This document shows, one piece after another, positions 8,613-17,577 of a DNA stretch of 55,850 nucleotides. Made by a program: the position numbers and the translations under genes. The notes beneath the pieces were generated by a model. It saw nothing but the letters and a program-made list of their open reading frames with translations, searched no databases and was not told where the DNA came from. Each line of letters begins with the position of its first letter. Position 1 is the stretch's first letter. The stretch covers positions 1 to 55,850 of the forward strand of contig CAAGCF010000031.1 of assembly GCA_900768265.1 (NCBI GenBank). The letters are read 5' to 3'. Source of the DNA: an uncultured Collinsella sp. Its GTDB lineage: Bacteria > Actinomycetota > Coriobacteriia > Coriobacteriales > Coriobacteriaceae.

Positions 8613-9089
8613 TCACGACAGGTAAGAGCGAAGGATGGTGAGCCAGCGTGGGGTTTCGAGGTGGATGATATCGGTGGGAACTCCGGCGGGAGCGTGACCA
8701 CCAAAGAGCAGGCCCGCGTCTGCCGGGTTGATAAGGCGCACGATCCATACGGCGACGACCAGCACGCACAAAACAATAACCGCAATGTCGATGCCACGCT
8801 TTAGCTTGCTCGATGCCGCCTCCTCGCGCACGAACGCGAGCACGAACGCAATCGGCACTACCCAAAACAGCGGATGATAAGCGAAGGCCGCCGCAAAATC
8901 GAGGCGCAGCGCCGCCAGCCAGGCCCTCGTCATGCCACATCCCGGACAGGGAATGCCCGTCATCAGGCGAAACACGCAGCCGATATCGAGCAGGTAGAGC
9001 ACGAGCCAAGCGACAAAGAGCGCGCCGATGCAAGAAAGGGCGCGGCGAATGAGTTCCGCCGCGCCCTTATGTCCCTGGGAGCTGTTCAC
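8613..9089 (-). CDS. DUF2752 membrane protein
   Basis: A small membrane protein with the DUF2752 signature PCPGCGMTRAW just after its first membrane helix (LSCIGALFVAWLVLYLLDIG). Two or three further helices follow (YHPLFWVVPIAFVLAFV and IDIAVIVLCVLVVAVWIV). Its function is not established. The GTG at 9087-9089 was chosen because it leaves 13 bp after the upstream gene; an ATG at 9149 would overlap that gene by 47 bp and lacks a ribosome site, so the start is uncertain. The gene lies directly after a zinc-ribbon DUF4234 gene and is probably co-transcribed with it. Confidence 0.8.
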   Translation of the reverse strand: MNSSQGHKGAAELIRRALSCIGALFVAWLVLYLLDIGCVFRLMTGIPCPGCGMTRAWLAALRLDFAAAFAYHPLFWVVPIAFVLAFVREEAASSKLKRGIDIAVIVLCVLVVAVWIVRLINPADAGLLFGGHAPAGVPTDIIHLETPRWLTILRSYLS

Positions 9090-9102
9090 GCCGCTCTTAT
9101 CG

Positions 9103-9780
9103 TTAGGCACGAGCGCCAAGACGGACGTTGTAGGCCGTTGCCATGGCATTGGTATTTTTGATGATGATGTTCATGGCAAAGATGGGGCCAAGACCGCACA
9201 GCAGCACGCCGACGATCTGCCACATAAGAACGGTGGTGCCGTTCTCCTGGAACATCAGGCCGTAGCGAGGAGCGTTGGCCTGCAGGCGGTTGCCAATCTT
9301 GTAATACCAGTAGTACGCGTAGAAACCGCAGGTCACGAACGACAGCAGAATAAATGCTGCCAGACCCGGTGTGGAATCGCCGTCATCCTGGCACATGACA
9401 TTGATGTCGCGGGCGAGGCAATAGAGGAAGTAATACGAATAGATGCCGCAGGTCACGATGGAAAGCAGGAGCCAGCCGATCACGCCACGGTCGGTTTTAA
9501 TCGGAGTATAGCCCATCGGGGCAGGTGCAGGCTGCTGAGCATACTGCTGCTGACCGGTGTACTGCTGCTGCCCGGCGTACTGCTGCTGAGGCTGAGGCTG
9601 AACTGCCTGAACCGGAGTGGGCTGAATCTGCGTGGGCTGCGGAGCAGGCTGGGGCTGAGGTGCAGGCTGCGGCGCGGGCTGCGGAGCAGGAGCAGCGGAA
9701 GCGGCACCGACGGCAGAACCGCAGACAGGGCAGAATTTGGCATCATCCGAAATGGGAGAACCACAAGTGGGACAGAACAT
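9103..9780 (-). CDS. Zinc-ribbon protein with DUF4234-like membrane domain
   Basis: The first 25 residues form a zinc ribbon (MFCPTCGSPISDDAKFCPVCGS) with two CxxC knuckles. A linker rich in Ala, Pro and Gln follows (about residues 26-75), containing QQQYAGQQQYTGQQQYAQQ. The C-terminal half has paired hydrophobic segments, GWLLLSIVTCGIYSYYF and AFILLSFVTCGFYAYYW, the repeated motif of DUF4234, then a last helix. The start follows AAGGAGAGG. The role is unknown; the layout suggests a membrane protein with a cytosolic metal-binding head. Confidence 0.88.
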   Translation of the reverse strand: MFCPTCGSPISDDAKFCPVCGSAVGAASAAPAPQPAPQPAPQPQPAPQPTQIQPTPVQAVQPQPQQQYAGQQQYTGQQQYAQQPAPAPMGYTPIKTDRGVIGWLLLSIVTCGIYSYYFLYCLARDINVMCQDDGDSTPGLAAFILLSFVTCGFYAYYWYYKIGNRLQANAPRYGLMFQENGTTVLMWQIVGVLLCGLGPIFAMNIIIKNTNAMATAYNVRLGARA

Positions 9781-9932
9781 AAGCCTCTCCTTTTCCTAAG
9801 GCGTTGCACGCCTTCAAACCTTACACGTCTATGTTCTCAACAATAGCCGCGACGTTGTTGCGCAACATTGGCCAATTTCCGAGAAATTTTACTGCAACCG
9901 TTTTCCCAGGCATTTTCTTGCTTTCGCAGTAG

Positions 9933-9967
9933 AAAAAGGCGCCCCGGGCTCAGTTGCCCAGGGTGCC
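9933..9967 (-). terminator. Terminator of the zinc-ribbon multi-pass protein gene
   Basis: On the minus strand GGCACCCTGGGC, a 6-base loop and GCCCGGGGCGCC are followed by TTTTT. The stem begins only a few bases past the stop at 9976. Confidence 0.85.
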
Positions 9968-9975
9968 TCGACCGA

Positions 9976-11340
9976 CTATTCGGTTTGATTGTTTTCGGCA
10001 GCAGGATTATCGCCCGGCTCATCCGCCGGCGTGGCAACGGCATTCCAATCGGGTTCTGCAGGCGTCGCCTCGGGCGCGGGGGCCGGTGCCGGGGCAGACG
10101 TCGGCGCGGGCGACGTTGCAGACGCAGGTGCGGGTGCCGGCTCAGGCACAGGCGCCGGCTCGGGTGCAGGCTCAGGCGCAGGCTCGGGCGCAGACTCGGG
10201 CGCGGGCGCAGGTGCCGGCGAAGCATCCGGAGCGCTGTAACCCGAAGGAGCGGACTTCTTCTCAAACGGCAACACAAAAGTCAGGACGTCATCCTTGTCC
10301 TCGTCGGCCCACTCGCTTGCATAACGCGCAACCCAATAGCCAACGGCACGATGTTTGAGCATGTTGCCAAAGACCGTGAGGAATACCGTGACAAACGCCG
10401 TCAGCACCAAGAACAATACGAGCGTAATGCCACCGCCGGTAACAAGCGCCTCAATAGCCGTAGGACGGTAGTAGTAGCTATACATACCGACAGAGGCAAT
10501 GGTGCCAAAGACGAGCGTCAGGATCCATGTGATAACGTTGGCGACCAGACCCGTCAAAAACTCGGGAAGGAACGATGCGCAGAACAGCTTGGTCTTATTG
10601 TTCTTAAAGGCCGCCCAGACCTTATCGAGCGAAAACGCGCTCTCGACGCGACCGGTCACCGCAAAGTGCATCACGGCGATGTCGGCGAACATAGTAAAGA
10701 AGACACCCAGGACCGCCGTGGCAATCATAGCCAGAACAAACAGGCCCAGCGAGCCAAATAGAGCGGCCTCAAGCGCATAGGAGCCGAAATAAGAGTACGC
10801 ACCCGCGGCACCAATTACCACGCTCTCCACCAGCGAAAGCGCTACACCAATAACGGGAATAGCCGCGATAACCTTGAGCACGCTCGAAATAACGCCCGAA
10901 AAGACGCCAAGGCCAAACGACGTGGAACGCATCAACGGACGATCCATGCCGTCATCGACCTTGAGCGACAGGTCGCGACCCCATTCGATGCCAAAGCCAG
11001 AACCGCACGCGCTTGCCGCACAGGCAGCCAAAAAGCCGAAGGCAGCCGCGATACCGCCGATAACGGGAATGAAGAGCACGAGCACCGACACGACACAGAT
11101 GAGCGCCGGCAAAAAGGCAATCTGGCACACGCGCTGCAGCACGCCCGGCGTCTTGGTCATGTCTTCAAACGCCTGAGCTACACAGCCCTTGGGCACGTTC
11201 ACGTTAGGCTGAGGAACAAACTGCTGAGGCTGAGACTGCCCCTGAGGAGCAGAGGTTGCAGCACCGGCATTAGGAGCGCCACACGCGCCACAGAACTTGT
11301 CGTTATCGCCCATGGGGGCGCCACACTGCGAACAGAACAT
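9976..11340 (-). CDS. Zinc-ribbon multi-pass membrane protein with Pro/Ala/Glu tail
   Basis: A 454-residue protein. Residues 1-22 form a zinc ribbon (MFCSQCGAPMGDNDKFCGACG) like that of the gene downstream, followed by a Gln/Pro linker. The middle has several hydrophobic segments (for example LPALICVVSVLVLFIPVIGG) and resembles DUF4013-type membrane domains. The last 90 residues are a near-tandem run of AP and EP units. The start at 11340 sits 9 bases after AAGGG; an ATG at 11349 directly abuts that site and is less likely. It and the 9103-9780 gene share architecture but not membrane sequence, and a terminator separates them. Confidence 0.82.
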   Translation of the reverse strand: MFCSQCGAPMGDNDKFCGACGAPNAGAATSAPQGQSQPQQFVPQPNVNVPKGCVAQAFEDMTKTPGVLQRVCQIAFLPALICVVSVLVLFIPVIGGIAAAFGFLAACAASACGSGFGIEWGRDLSLKVDDGMDRPLMRSTSFGLGVFSGVISSVLKVIAAIPVIGVALSLVESVVIGAAGAYSYFGSYALEAALFGSLGLFVLAMIATAVLGVFFTMFADIAVMHFAVTGRVESAFSLDKVWAAFKNNKTKLFCASFLPEFLTGLVANVITWILTLVFGTIASVGMYSYYYRPTAIEALVTGGGITLVLFLVLTAFVTVFLTVFGNMLKHRAVGYWVARYASEWADEDKDDVLTFVLPFEKKSAPSGYSAPDASPAPAPAPESAPEPAPEPAPEPAPVPEPAPAPASATSPAPTSAPAPAPAPEATPAEPDWNAVATPADEPGDNPAAENNQTE

Positions 11341-11490
11341 CGAAATCATCCCTTCGTATCTAGAGCGAATCACCTGGATCGCAAACGATGTCTTTGGCAA
11401 CATTATCGCCCAATGTGGGGACAAATACTCCAAGATGGCCGATTTGCAACGTAGGCGGCTTTATTCAATGATTCGAAGGGTGCGTCCGCG

Positions 11491-12513
11491 CTAGTTCGTG
11501 CCGCGGAAGCCCTTGCCCACGATCTCGGAGCTATCGACGATGGTGATGAAGGCGCCAGGGTCAATCTCGCGGGTATAGCGGCGCAGCTGCACTGCCTCGC
11601 GACGGCTCAGCACGCTCATAATCACCGTGACGCACTTGCCCGAGAAGGCGCCATAGCCACGACTGATCGTTGCCGTGCGGTTGAGATGCTTGACAATAAA
11701 CTCCTCGACTTTGCGCGGTTCGGCGCAAATGATCGTACAGACCTTGCGCAGGTGGATACTCTCGATAGCCTTATCGACCACGAGCGTCTTGGCAAACAGG
11801 CCAAGCACGCAGTACAGGCCGACGCGCGGGCCATACAGGAAAGCCGCGATGGTTACGATGCCGATATCGACCAGCAGCAGCGCGCGGCCAATCTCGAGCG
11901 TGGTGCGACGTTTGAGGATCATGGCAAGAATGTCCGTGCCACCCGTCGAGGCGCCGATGTCAAAGACAATAGCGCTGCCGAGCGCCGGCAAGATGACGGC
12001 AAAGCACAGGTCGAGCCACATATCACCCGTCATCGAAACATCCGTCGGAATGAAGAGCTCAAACAGCGAGACGTAGGCCGAAAGCGCAAACGAAGCGAAG
12101 ACGCTCCACAGAATCGCCTTGCGCTCCAAAAAGATAAAGCCCAGAACGACCAGGACCGCGTTGATAATCCACATAAAGACGCCGACGGGCAGAGTCGGGA
12201 ACAGCGTGGAAAGAATGACCGACACGCCCGAGGTGCCGCCGAAGGCAAAGTGATTGGGGGTTTTAAAGGCCACGATGGCGAACGCCGTGAGGATCAGGCC
12301 CAGATTGAGCTCGGCAAAAAAGCGCGGAAAGCCTGGCTCCTGGCTGCGTTTGCGGCCGGCGCGCTCGCCTTGCTCAATAACATCGCGATCGACCACGCGC
12401 TCCATCGGCACTACGGGAGGACGATGCACTTCCTCGGCAGCACGCGACGCCGCCTCTGCCGCAGCGGCCTCAATCGCCCATGCCTTGCTTTCGGTCTCGT
12501 GTTCGTCGGCCAT
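11491..12513 (-). CDS. YitT family membrane protein (DUF161/DUF2179)
   Basis: A 340-residue membrane protein. After a charged N-terminal extension of about 65 residues come at least five hydrophobic segments with the YitT pattern FGGTSGVSVIL and FDIGASTGGTDILAMILKRRT. The C-terminal 90 residues form the soluble DUF2179 domain (ISRGYGAFSGKCVTVIMSVLSRREAVQLRRYTREIDPGAFITI). The family is widespread in Gram-positive bacteria, but its transport role is not firmly known. The start is supported by GAGGGG. It stands alone between intergenic regions. Confidence 0.9.
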   Translation of the reverse strand: MADEHETESKAWAIEAAAAEAASRAAEEVHRPPVVPMERVVDRDVIEQGERAGRKRSQEPGFPRFFAELNLGLILTAFAIVAFKTPNHFAFGGTSGVSVILSTLFPTLPVGVFMWIINAVLVVLGFIFLERKAILWSVFASFALSAYVSLFELFIPTDVSMTGDMWLDLCFAVILPALGSAIVFDIGASTGGTDILAMILKRRTTLEIGRALLLVDIGIVTIAAFLYGPRVGLYCVLGLFAKTLVVDKAIESIHLRKVCTIICAEPRKVEEFIVKHLNRTATISRGYGAFSGKCVTVIMSVLSRREAVQLRRYTREIDPGAFITIVDSSEIVGKGFRGTN

Positions 12514-12627
12514 TACGGCAACCCCTCGTTAACAATTTGGAAACAATGCGCCCATTAGGGTAACGCGGAACGCGAAGATTGCAACCCTTAGTTAGACGAG
12601 CGGTATGACCGCATCGAGGGCATATAG

Positions 12628-12667
12628 AAAACGGCCGGCCGCGCTTTTACATGCGCGACCGGCCGTT
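12628..12667. terminator. Strong hairpin downstream of the Asp23 gene
   Basis: AAACGGCCGGCCGCGC and GCGCGACCGGCCGTTT pair across an 8-base loop (12628-12667 approximately). It lies between the Asp23 gene and the YitT gene and probably acts as a terminator. Confidence 0.65.
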
Positions 12668-12685
12668 TGACGTTTACGCAGATAA

Positions 12686-12722
12686 AACCTGCCGAAACAA
12701 ACCTGTCCCTTTTTGGTAGGTT
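12686..12722. repeat. Constant-loop hairpin at the Asp23 stop codon
   Basis: AACCTGCCGAAA pairs with TTTTGGTAGGTT, allowing G-U pairs. The loop contains CCTGTCCC. The right arm runs into the stop codon at 12721-12723. The element at 42443-42475 has nearly the same sequence. Confidence 0.7.
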
Positions 12723-13245
12723 ACTCGTGCTGGCTGGTGCGGTGCTCGTACTCCTCGGGGGTGATGACATCCTCGATGCGCAGGTTGACGCCTGCCACCT
12801 CAAGGCCGGTCATCGCGGCAAGACGCTCGGTGACGCGCGCCTTAACGTCGTCAAAGATCGCAGGCGCATAGGCGCCGTACTCGATGATGACCGAGATGTT
12901 GACGACCACGCGGTTGTCGTCGGTGACCTCGACCGTCACGCCCTTGGTCAGGTTCTCGGCACCAAACTGCTCCTGCACAAAGTGCATGAGGTTGCCCTTC
13001 ATGCCCAGAACGTGCGGCACCTCGCGGGTGGCCATGGCGACGATTTTCTCGATCACGCCGTTGGAATAGGTCAGCGAGTCCTCGGACTCGTCCGCCTCCT
13101 CGTCCATCTCCTCGTTGTCCTCGTCCGCATCGGACTCGGCCTCGACGAGCGCCTCGTCCTCGAGCGTCACGTCTCCGGTATCGACGACGGCCTCATTCGC
13201 TTCGAGCTCGGTATCGGCCACATCGACCTTCGTGTTAAAAGCCAT
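12721..13245 (-). CDS. Asp23/Gls24 family envelope stress protein
   Basis: A 174-residue protein with an acidic N-terminal extension (EDEALVEAESDADEDNEEMDEEADE) followed by the Asp23 domain from about residue 55 (LTYSNGVIEKIVAMATREVPHVLGM through NISVIIEYGAYAPAIFDDVKARVTERLAAMTGLEV). In staphylococci Asp23 is tethered to the membrane by AmaP and limits cell-wall stress. Here it is the last gene of amaP-DUF2273-asp23 on the minus strand, so the same complex is likely. The start follows AAGGAGG. Confidence 0.92.
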   Translation of the reverse strand: MAFNTKVDVADTELEANEAVVDTGDVTLEDEALVEAESDADEDNEEMDEEADESEDSLTYSNGVIEKIVAMATREVPHVLGMKGNLMHFVQEQFGAENLTKGVTVEVTDDNRVVVNISVIIEYGAYAPAIFDDVKARVTERLAAMTGLEVAGVNLRIEDVITPEEYEHRTSQHE

Positions 13246-13290
13246 GGTTCCTCCTTATGCCTGCCGCGGATGCGACAGTCGAATACATAA

Positions 13291-13668
13291 TTAGCGGCCG
13301 CTAAACAGACGGCCGAAGAAGTTGACGATACCGTTCTCGCCGTCGCGAATCTGGCCGATCACGGCACCGATCAGCACAAAGAATGCGATGACGAGCGTGT
13401 CCCACAGGCCCAACGTAAGTACCAGCACGGCGAGGATAAAGCCTGCCACGGCGCCGAGCGTAGTGTTGGGGTGGCGCACGGCGTAGCTCCAGATAGCAGC
13501 GCCCGTACCTTTGATGAGACCCATGGCCTCGTCAAAGTCGTTGGCGGCGCTGTCGTGCTGCTCGCCGGCCTCGGGCTTGGTGTCGGCGGACTCGCCTGCC
13601 GGCGTAGCGTTCTGATCGATCGTCAGGCGCGGCGTGCGGGCGGTCTTGTCTTGGTTGGTATCACTCAC
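13291..13668 (-). CDS. DUF2273 small membrane protein
   Basis: A 125-residue protein with a hydrophilic N-terminal half and two membrane segments (TTLGAVAGFILAVLVLTLGLW and TLVIAFFVLIGAVIGQI), ending in the family-typical NFFGRLFSGR. DUF2273 proteins accompany AmaP and Asp23 in Gram-positive bacteria and are thought to help anchor Asp23. Its start overlaps the end of amaP by 8 bp, so the two are translationally coupled. Confidence 0.9.
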   Translation of the reverse strand: MSDTNQDKTARTPRLTIDQNATPAGESADTKPEAGEQHDSAANDFDEAMGLIKGTGAAIWSYAVRHPNTTLGAVAGFILAVLVLTLGLWDTLVIAFFVLIGAVIGQIRDGENGIVNFFGRLFSGR

Positions 13669-14206
13669 CGGAAACCTCCACGGTCTGGACGGTAGTCTTG
13701 GACGGCAAAAAACGGACGCGCGCGGTCGTGCCCGGCGTGCCGAGCATGGTGTCGCAGGCCTTCTCGATGCGCTGCTGCATCGCGATAGCTTGGGAGGCCA
13801 CGTCCCGGTCGTCGAGCGCGATGGCCTCTACCTTAAAACGAACGCGCGACTCGTCGGAGCCTTGAACGCGTGCCTCGATATGCTCAACCATCACACGATC
13901 ATCGCACTCCGCCGCGGCGCGGGCGCACGAGGAAAGCGCTGCGAGCGTGACCTCGATATTGCGCTCCCCCGCCGGATGCACGCAGGACGGCTCGCGACGC
14001 GCGAACATCAAGCGGAAAAACCCAATGAGCACGCCAAGCGCCACGATGGCGGCGCACACCGTAACGACGACGCGAGGCATGGTGTCACGCAATAGCAGCA
14101 TAAAGCGATACGTATACGGTCCCCAGAACTGGCAGACAAGCGTGCCCAGCGCCACGATGGCGGCGGCAAGGTACACGATTGCTAGGGCTCGTTTGAGCAC
14201 GCGCAT
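13661..14206 (-). CDS. amaP: Alkaline shock response membrane anchor AmaP
   Basis: A 181-residue protein with two N-terminal membrane segments (ALAIVYLAAAIVALGTLVCQFW and VVVTVCAAIVALGVLIGFF) and a soluble C-terminal domain, the AmaP layout. In other bacteria AmaP recruits Asp23 to the membrane. It is first in the minus-strand operon with DUF2273 and asp23. A ribosome site AAAGGAG precedes the ATG at 14206. Confidence 0.85.
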   Translation of the reverse strand: MRVLKRALAIVYLAAAIVALGTLVCQFWGPYTYRFMLLLRDTMPRVVVTVCAAIVALGVLIGFFRLMFARREPSCVHPAGERNIEVTLAALSSCARAAAECDDRVMVEHIEARVQGSDESRVRFKVEAIALDDRDVASQAIAMQQRIEKACDTMLGTPGTTARVRFLPSKTTVQTVEVSGE

Positions 14207-14261
14207 GCGGCGCTCCTTTCGGGTCTCGGTCCACAGAATGCAAAACGATTCGCATCATTAT

Positions 14262-14303
14262 AAAAGAGCCGGGTCCGGTGCTCTACGCACGCGGATCCGG
14301 CTC
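14262..14303 (-). terminator. Terminator of the YebC gene
   Basis: On the minus strand GAGCCGGATCC, a loop with its own small stem and GGACCCGGCTC are followed by TTTT. It lies about 70 bp after the yebC stop. Confidence 0.75.
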
Positions 14304-14372
14304 ATCTATTCCACGAGGCTTGCATGCTCGCTTCATTATGCCCAGATATGCGCGGCTTAACCCGCGCGGGCG

Positions 14373-15179
14373 CTACTCCTCCTCGAGGGCAGCGATGACC
14401 TCGTCGGTCATGTCCATGGTGCTGTAAACATCCTGGACGTCGTCGAGCTCCTCGAGACGGTCGATGAGGCGCTGAACCTTCTTGGCGTCGGTACCGGAGA
14501 CCTCGGTCGGGGTGGTCGGAACCATGGTGGTCTCGGAACCCTTGACCTGGACGCCCTGCTCCTCGAGTGCCTTGGAGACAGCCATGACGTCGTTAGCAGC
14601 GGTCCAGACGATCCACTCCTCGCCGGCGTCCTCGTAGTCCTCGCCACCGGCCTCGGCGATTGCCATCATGAACTCATCCTCGTCACCGGCAGCACCGTTG
14701 GCGATCATGGTCTCCTTCTTGGCGTTCTCGTCCAGGATCTCCTTGGCGACGACGATCTGGCCCTTGCGCTCAAACTGGAAGGCGACGGAGCCGGAGGTGC
14801 CCAGGTTACCACCAGCGTGGGAGAAGGCGGAACGGACATCGGCGGCAGTGCGGTTGCGGTTATCGGTCAGGCAGTCAACGTAGACGGCGACACCGGCGGG
14901 ACCATAGCCCTCGTACACGATGTTCTCGTAGACGGCGGCATCGGCACCCGAACCAAAAGCCTTGTCGATAGCGGACTTGATCTTGTCCTTAGGCATGGAC
15001 TGAGCCTTGGCCTTGGCAACGGCAGCGGCGAGGCTGGCGTTGTTCTCGGGCAGCGGGTCGCCGCCGAGACGGGCAGCAACGGTGATGTTGCGGCTCAGCT
15101 TGGAGAAGAGGGCGGAACGCTTGGCGTCCTGCGCGCCCTTACGATGCTTGGTTGTGGCCCACTTAGAGTGTCCGGACAT
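14373..15179 (-). CDS. yebC: YebC/PmpR-type protein (TACO1 family)
   Basis: A 268-residue protein starting with the invariant MSGHSKWATTKHRKGAQDAKRSALFSKLSRNI, followed by the family's LPENNASLAAAVAKAKAQSMPKDKI and YEGYGPAGVAVYVDCLTDNRNRT. It is slightly longer than usual because of an acidic insertion near residues 170-190. Members are described as transcription regulators and more recently as ribosome-associated factors aiding translation of proline-rich stretches. The start follows AGGAG. Confidence 0.95.
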   Translation of the reverse strand: MSGHSKWATTKHRKGAQDAKRSALFSKLSRNITVAARLGGDPLPENNASLAAAVAKAKAQSMPKDKIKSAIDKAFGSGADAAVYENIVYEGYGPAGVAVYVDCLTDNRNRTAADVRSAFSHAGGNLGTSGSVAFQFERKGQIVVAKEILDENAKKETMIANGAAGDEDEFMMAIAEAGGEDYEDAGEEWIVWTAANDVMAVSKALEEQGVQVKGSETTMVPTTPTEVSGTDAKKVQRLIDRLEELDDVQDVYSTMDMTDEVIAALEEE

Positions 15180-15323
15180 ACGTGTCTCCTATCGGTTTCG
15201 ACCTAAAGCCCAGCGCAGATGCTCGGGCAATATAAACAAACGTCGTTATGATATACCTACTGGCCTGCGAGATAAACCCCAAAATGAAGGCGTCGTGATG
15301 ATACAGCCCCTTGGTGCAAGGGA

Positions 15324-15356
15324 TTGGTGCAAAGTAACCTGTCCCCTTTGCACCAA
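15324..15356. repeat. Constant-loop hairpin at the end of the DUF6020-like gene
   Basis: Perfect 11-bp arms TTGGTGCAAAG (15324-15334) and CTTTGCACCAA (15346-15356) enclose TAACCTGTCCC. The stop codon of the leftward gene starts at 15358. A partial direct copy of the left arm (TTGGTGCAAGG) lies just before it at 15311-15321. Confidence 0.75.
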
Positions 15357-15357
15357 A

Positions 15358-17541
15358 TTAGGACCAGAGGAGGTCGCTGCGGGTGATGGTGGCGCCGATG
15401 GCAAAGGGCATGCAGGCGATGACCGGATACAGGTAGCGCATGTAGGTCGAGCCGTTGCAGGGACCGATTAGGCACACAGCGAGCACACCCAGCAGCGGCA
15501 CCCAAATGGCCAGCCCGCGCCACGAATGACGACGTAGCAGATAGACCACCACGGCGATCATGATCCACACATAGGTGGCCGAGCTCATGGTGAGCGAGAT
15601 AAACGGGATGCGTTGTACTGCCACGCGATACAGGTTGATCAGGTGGTCGCACCAGCGCACAACCTTGCTATCGACCGGATGGAAGTCGAAGTACTTGAGA
15701 TTATCGGGGCGTGCCATAATCTCGGCACTGCGCGACGTGCTGTAGACCCACGCATCGCGGGCACTCGGATAAAAGTAGCCGTAGTAGTTATTGATGAGCG
15801 CCGAGATATAGCACTCGGGATCCTTTTTGAACATCTGCGCCCACACCTCAAAATAGGTCTTGATGTCCTCCTGCGAGGCGTACTCGTTAAAGCAATTTTT
15901 GACGGCGTCGGACTTGTCGGGGTTGTAACGGCGGCCCAGATTCTCGTACTTGAGCACACGGTCGATCACGGCACGTTCTTCGTCGGTCACCAAGCCGTCG
16001 CAAGGAGCCTCCACGATGGTGCCGTCCTCCTTAACCGTGGGGTTGACGCCCGAGTTGAGGCCGTCGTGCTTTTGGACGAAACGAGCCGTCTGCTGGAACG
16101 GAATCGAGAGGATTTCACGCTTGGAACCAGGCGTGATGTCGTGCGCCGGCATAAAGACCTTGGTGAAGTACATATTAGAGGCAAGGCAGAGTGCAAGCAC
16201 CGCAAGAACTCCCACCCAGCGGAAACGCGGGATGGCGCCCGAAGGCGCAGCACCAGCCTGCTTGGCTGCACGACGAGCCACATGCACGTCCCATGCGCAA
16301 AACGCCGCCGCGATTACGCATGCCGCGAGGGGAAACACCAGGCCGCCGTTGCGCAGAAACGTGGAACCCATGGCACCCAGAGCGAGCAGCAGCCAGTCAT
16401 GGCGTGCAAAGAGCACGGGCCTCTGTTCGCCCGCACGCTCGGCATTGGCATCGCGACGGGGCAGGCCGCATGCCACGAGCTTCACGGTCTGCACCAACAG
16501 CACCAAAAACGCGTCGGCAAACAGCACATCTTTGGTAAGCAGGGCCGCATAGTTGGAGAACATGGGCATAAACACAAAGAACAGCAAGATCACGCCGCGG
16601 ACCGGCAGACTCACGCCCAGCTTGCGCAGCGACGAGATGGAATAGGCCATGCAGGCGGCCGTGATGACGAACTGCGCGCAGGTGTAGATGGCAAGACCTG
16701 CGTTGGCGCTGTTGAACAGTGAAAGCCCCAGCTGGACGCACGAACCGATGATAGCCGTGTGCGCCACGGGGTGATGTCCGTTGAGCAACACATTGGGATT
16801 GAGCAGACGCAGGTAGTCACTCGTGCCGTTGGGGTAGTTGAACCACTGGCGAATCTGCGCACCCGTATCTCCCATAAAAAGGCCGGGCAGCGAAGCGATA
16901 AGCGTGGGCGCCCAGGCAATCACAAGCACCAGGAAGGGCCCGGCAAAGGGATGGACCGAGAGCACGGCGTGAGCCACACGCCATACGCGGCCAAAGTGCG
17001 CTTCGGAAAACGGAATGCGCCGAGAGCTCAGCCAATCTAGACACTCAAAAGCCAGGTAGAAGGCAACGACCGCCAAGAGCATCCAGCCCACACCGCCTAT
17101 CCAGGCGCAGATGATGCGGGCCTTGTCGCCGAGCACGATCTCGGCCGAATCGATGAGGTCGTAGCTGCGGCCAAACACCATGCAGACGGCAAAGAACAGC
17201 GACGGAAGGATCACCGAAGGACGCCAAGCATCGCCGCGGCCAAAGAATACGTAGCGAAACGGCAGCGTGAGCAGGCAGGCAAGCGCAAGCAGCATGACCG
17301 CGTCGGTATGGCCGGCAAACGAGAGGAGCACCTCGTAGCACACGTACAGCATGCCCGAGGCTTTGGGGTCAATCGCCAAGACTGCGTTGCTCGACACCGG
17401 GGCGGGATCGATGGAAAACGCCGTGGTCGCCAACAGCGCGAGCAGAAATGCGATGAGCGTCTGCTTGGCGGGGTAGCGCTTAAACCAGACGATGCGGGCA
17501 GCGTCGCGCGCAGCCGTTGTGGAGAGGTCGGAATCCTTCAC
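15358..17541 (-). CDS. Large multi-pass membrane protein (DUF6020-like, GT-C-like fold)
   Basis: A 727-residue membrane protein with a dozen or so hydrophobic segments and one large soluble loop at about residues 480-630. The loop after the middle helices carries LPGLFMGDTGAQIRQWFNYP and a later LNGHHPVAHTAIIG, in the position where GT-C glycosyltransferases keep acidic catalytic residues. The family resembles DUF6020 proteins, probably lipid-linked sugar transferases, but no substrate is known. The start is a GTG at 17539-17541 with AAAGG ten bases upstream. It lies directly after lgt on the same strand, separated only by a repeat hairpin. Confidence 0.75.
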   Translation of the reverse strand: MKDSDLSTTAARDAARIVWFKRYPAKQTLIAFLLALLATTAFSIDPAPVSSNAVLAIDPKASGMLYVCYEVLLSFAGHTDAVMLLALACLLTLPFRYVFFGRGDAWRPSVILPSLFFAVCMVFGRSYDLIDSAEIVLGDKARIICAWIGGVGWMLLAVVAFYLAFECLDWLSSRRIPFSEAHFGRVWRVAHAVLSVHPFAGPFLVLVIAWAPTLIASLPGLFMGDTGAQIRQWFNYPNGTSDYLRLLNPNVLLNGHHPVAHTAIIGSCVQLGLSLFNSANAGLAIYTCAQFVITAACMAYSISSLRKLGVSLPVRGVILLFFVFMPMFSNYAALLTKDVLFADAFLVLLVQTVKLVACGLPRRDANAERAGEQRPVLFARHDWLLLALGAMGSTFLRNGGLVFPLAACVIAAAFCAWDVHVARRAAKQAGAAPSGAIPRFRWVGVLAVLALCLASNMYFTKVFMPAHDITPGSKREILSIPFQQTARFVQKHDGLNSGVNPTVKEDGTIVEAPCDGLVTDEERAVIDRVLKYENLGRRYNPDKSDAVKNCFNEYASQEDIKTYFEVWAQMFKKDPECYISALINNYYGYFYPSARDAWVYSTSRSAEIMARPDNLKYFDFHPVDSKVVRWCDHLINLYRVAVQRIPFISLTMSSATYVWIMIAVVVYLLRRHSWRGLAIWVPLLGVLAVCLIGPCNGSTYMRYLYPVIACMPFAIGATITRSDLLWS

Positions 17542-17577
17542 AGTCCGAAAGCCTTTCTAGAAACCTATCAAACTCGG

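Noticed and set aside
10060..10230. Tandem GC-rich repeats resembling a satellite or CRISPR
   Set aside because: They encode the Ala/Pro/Glu tail of the leftward membrane protein; there are no constant repeats with unique spacers.
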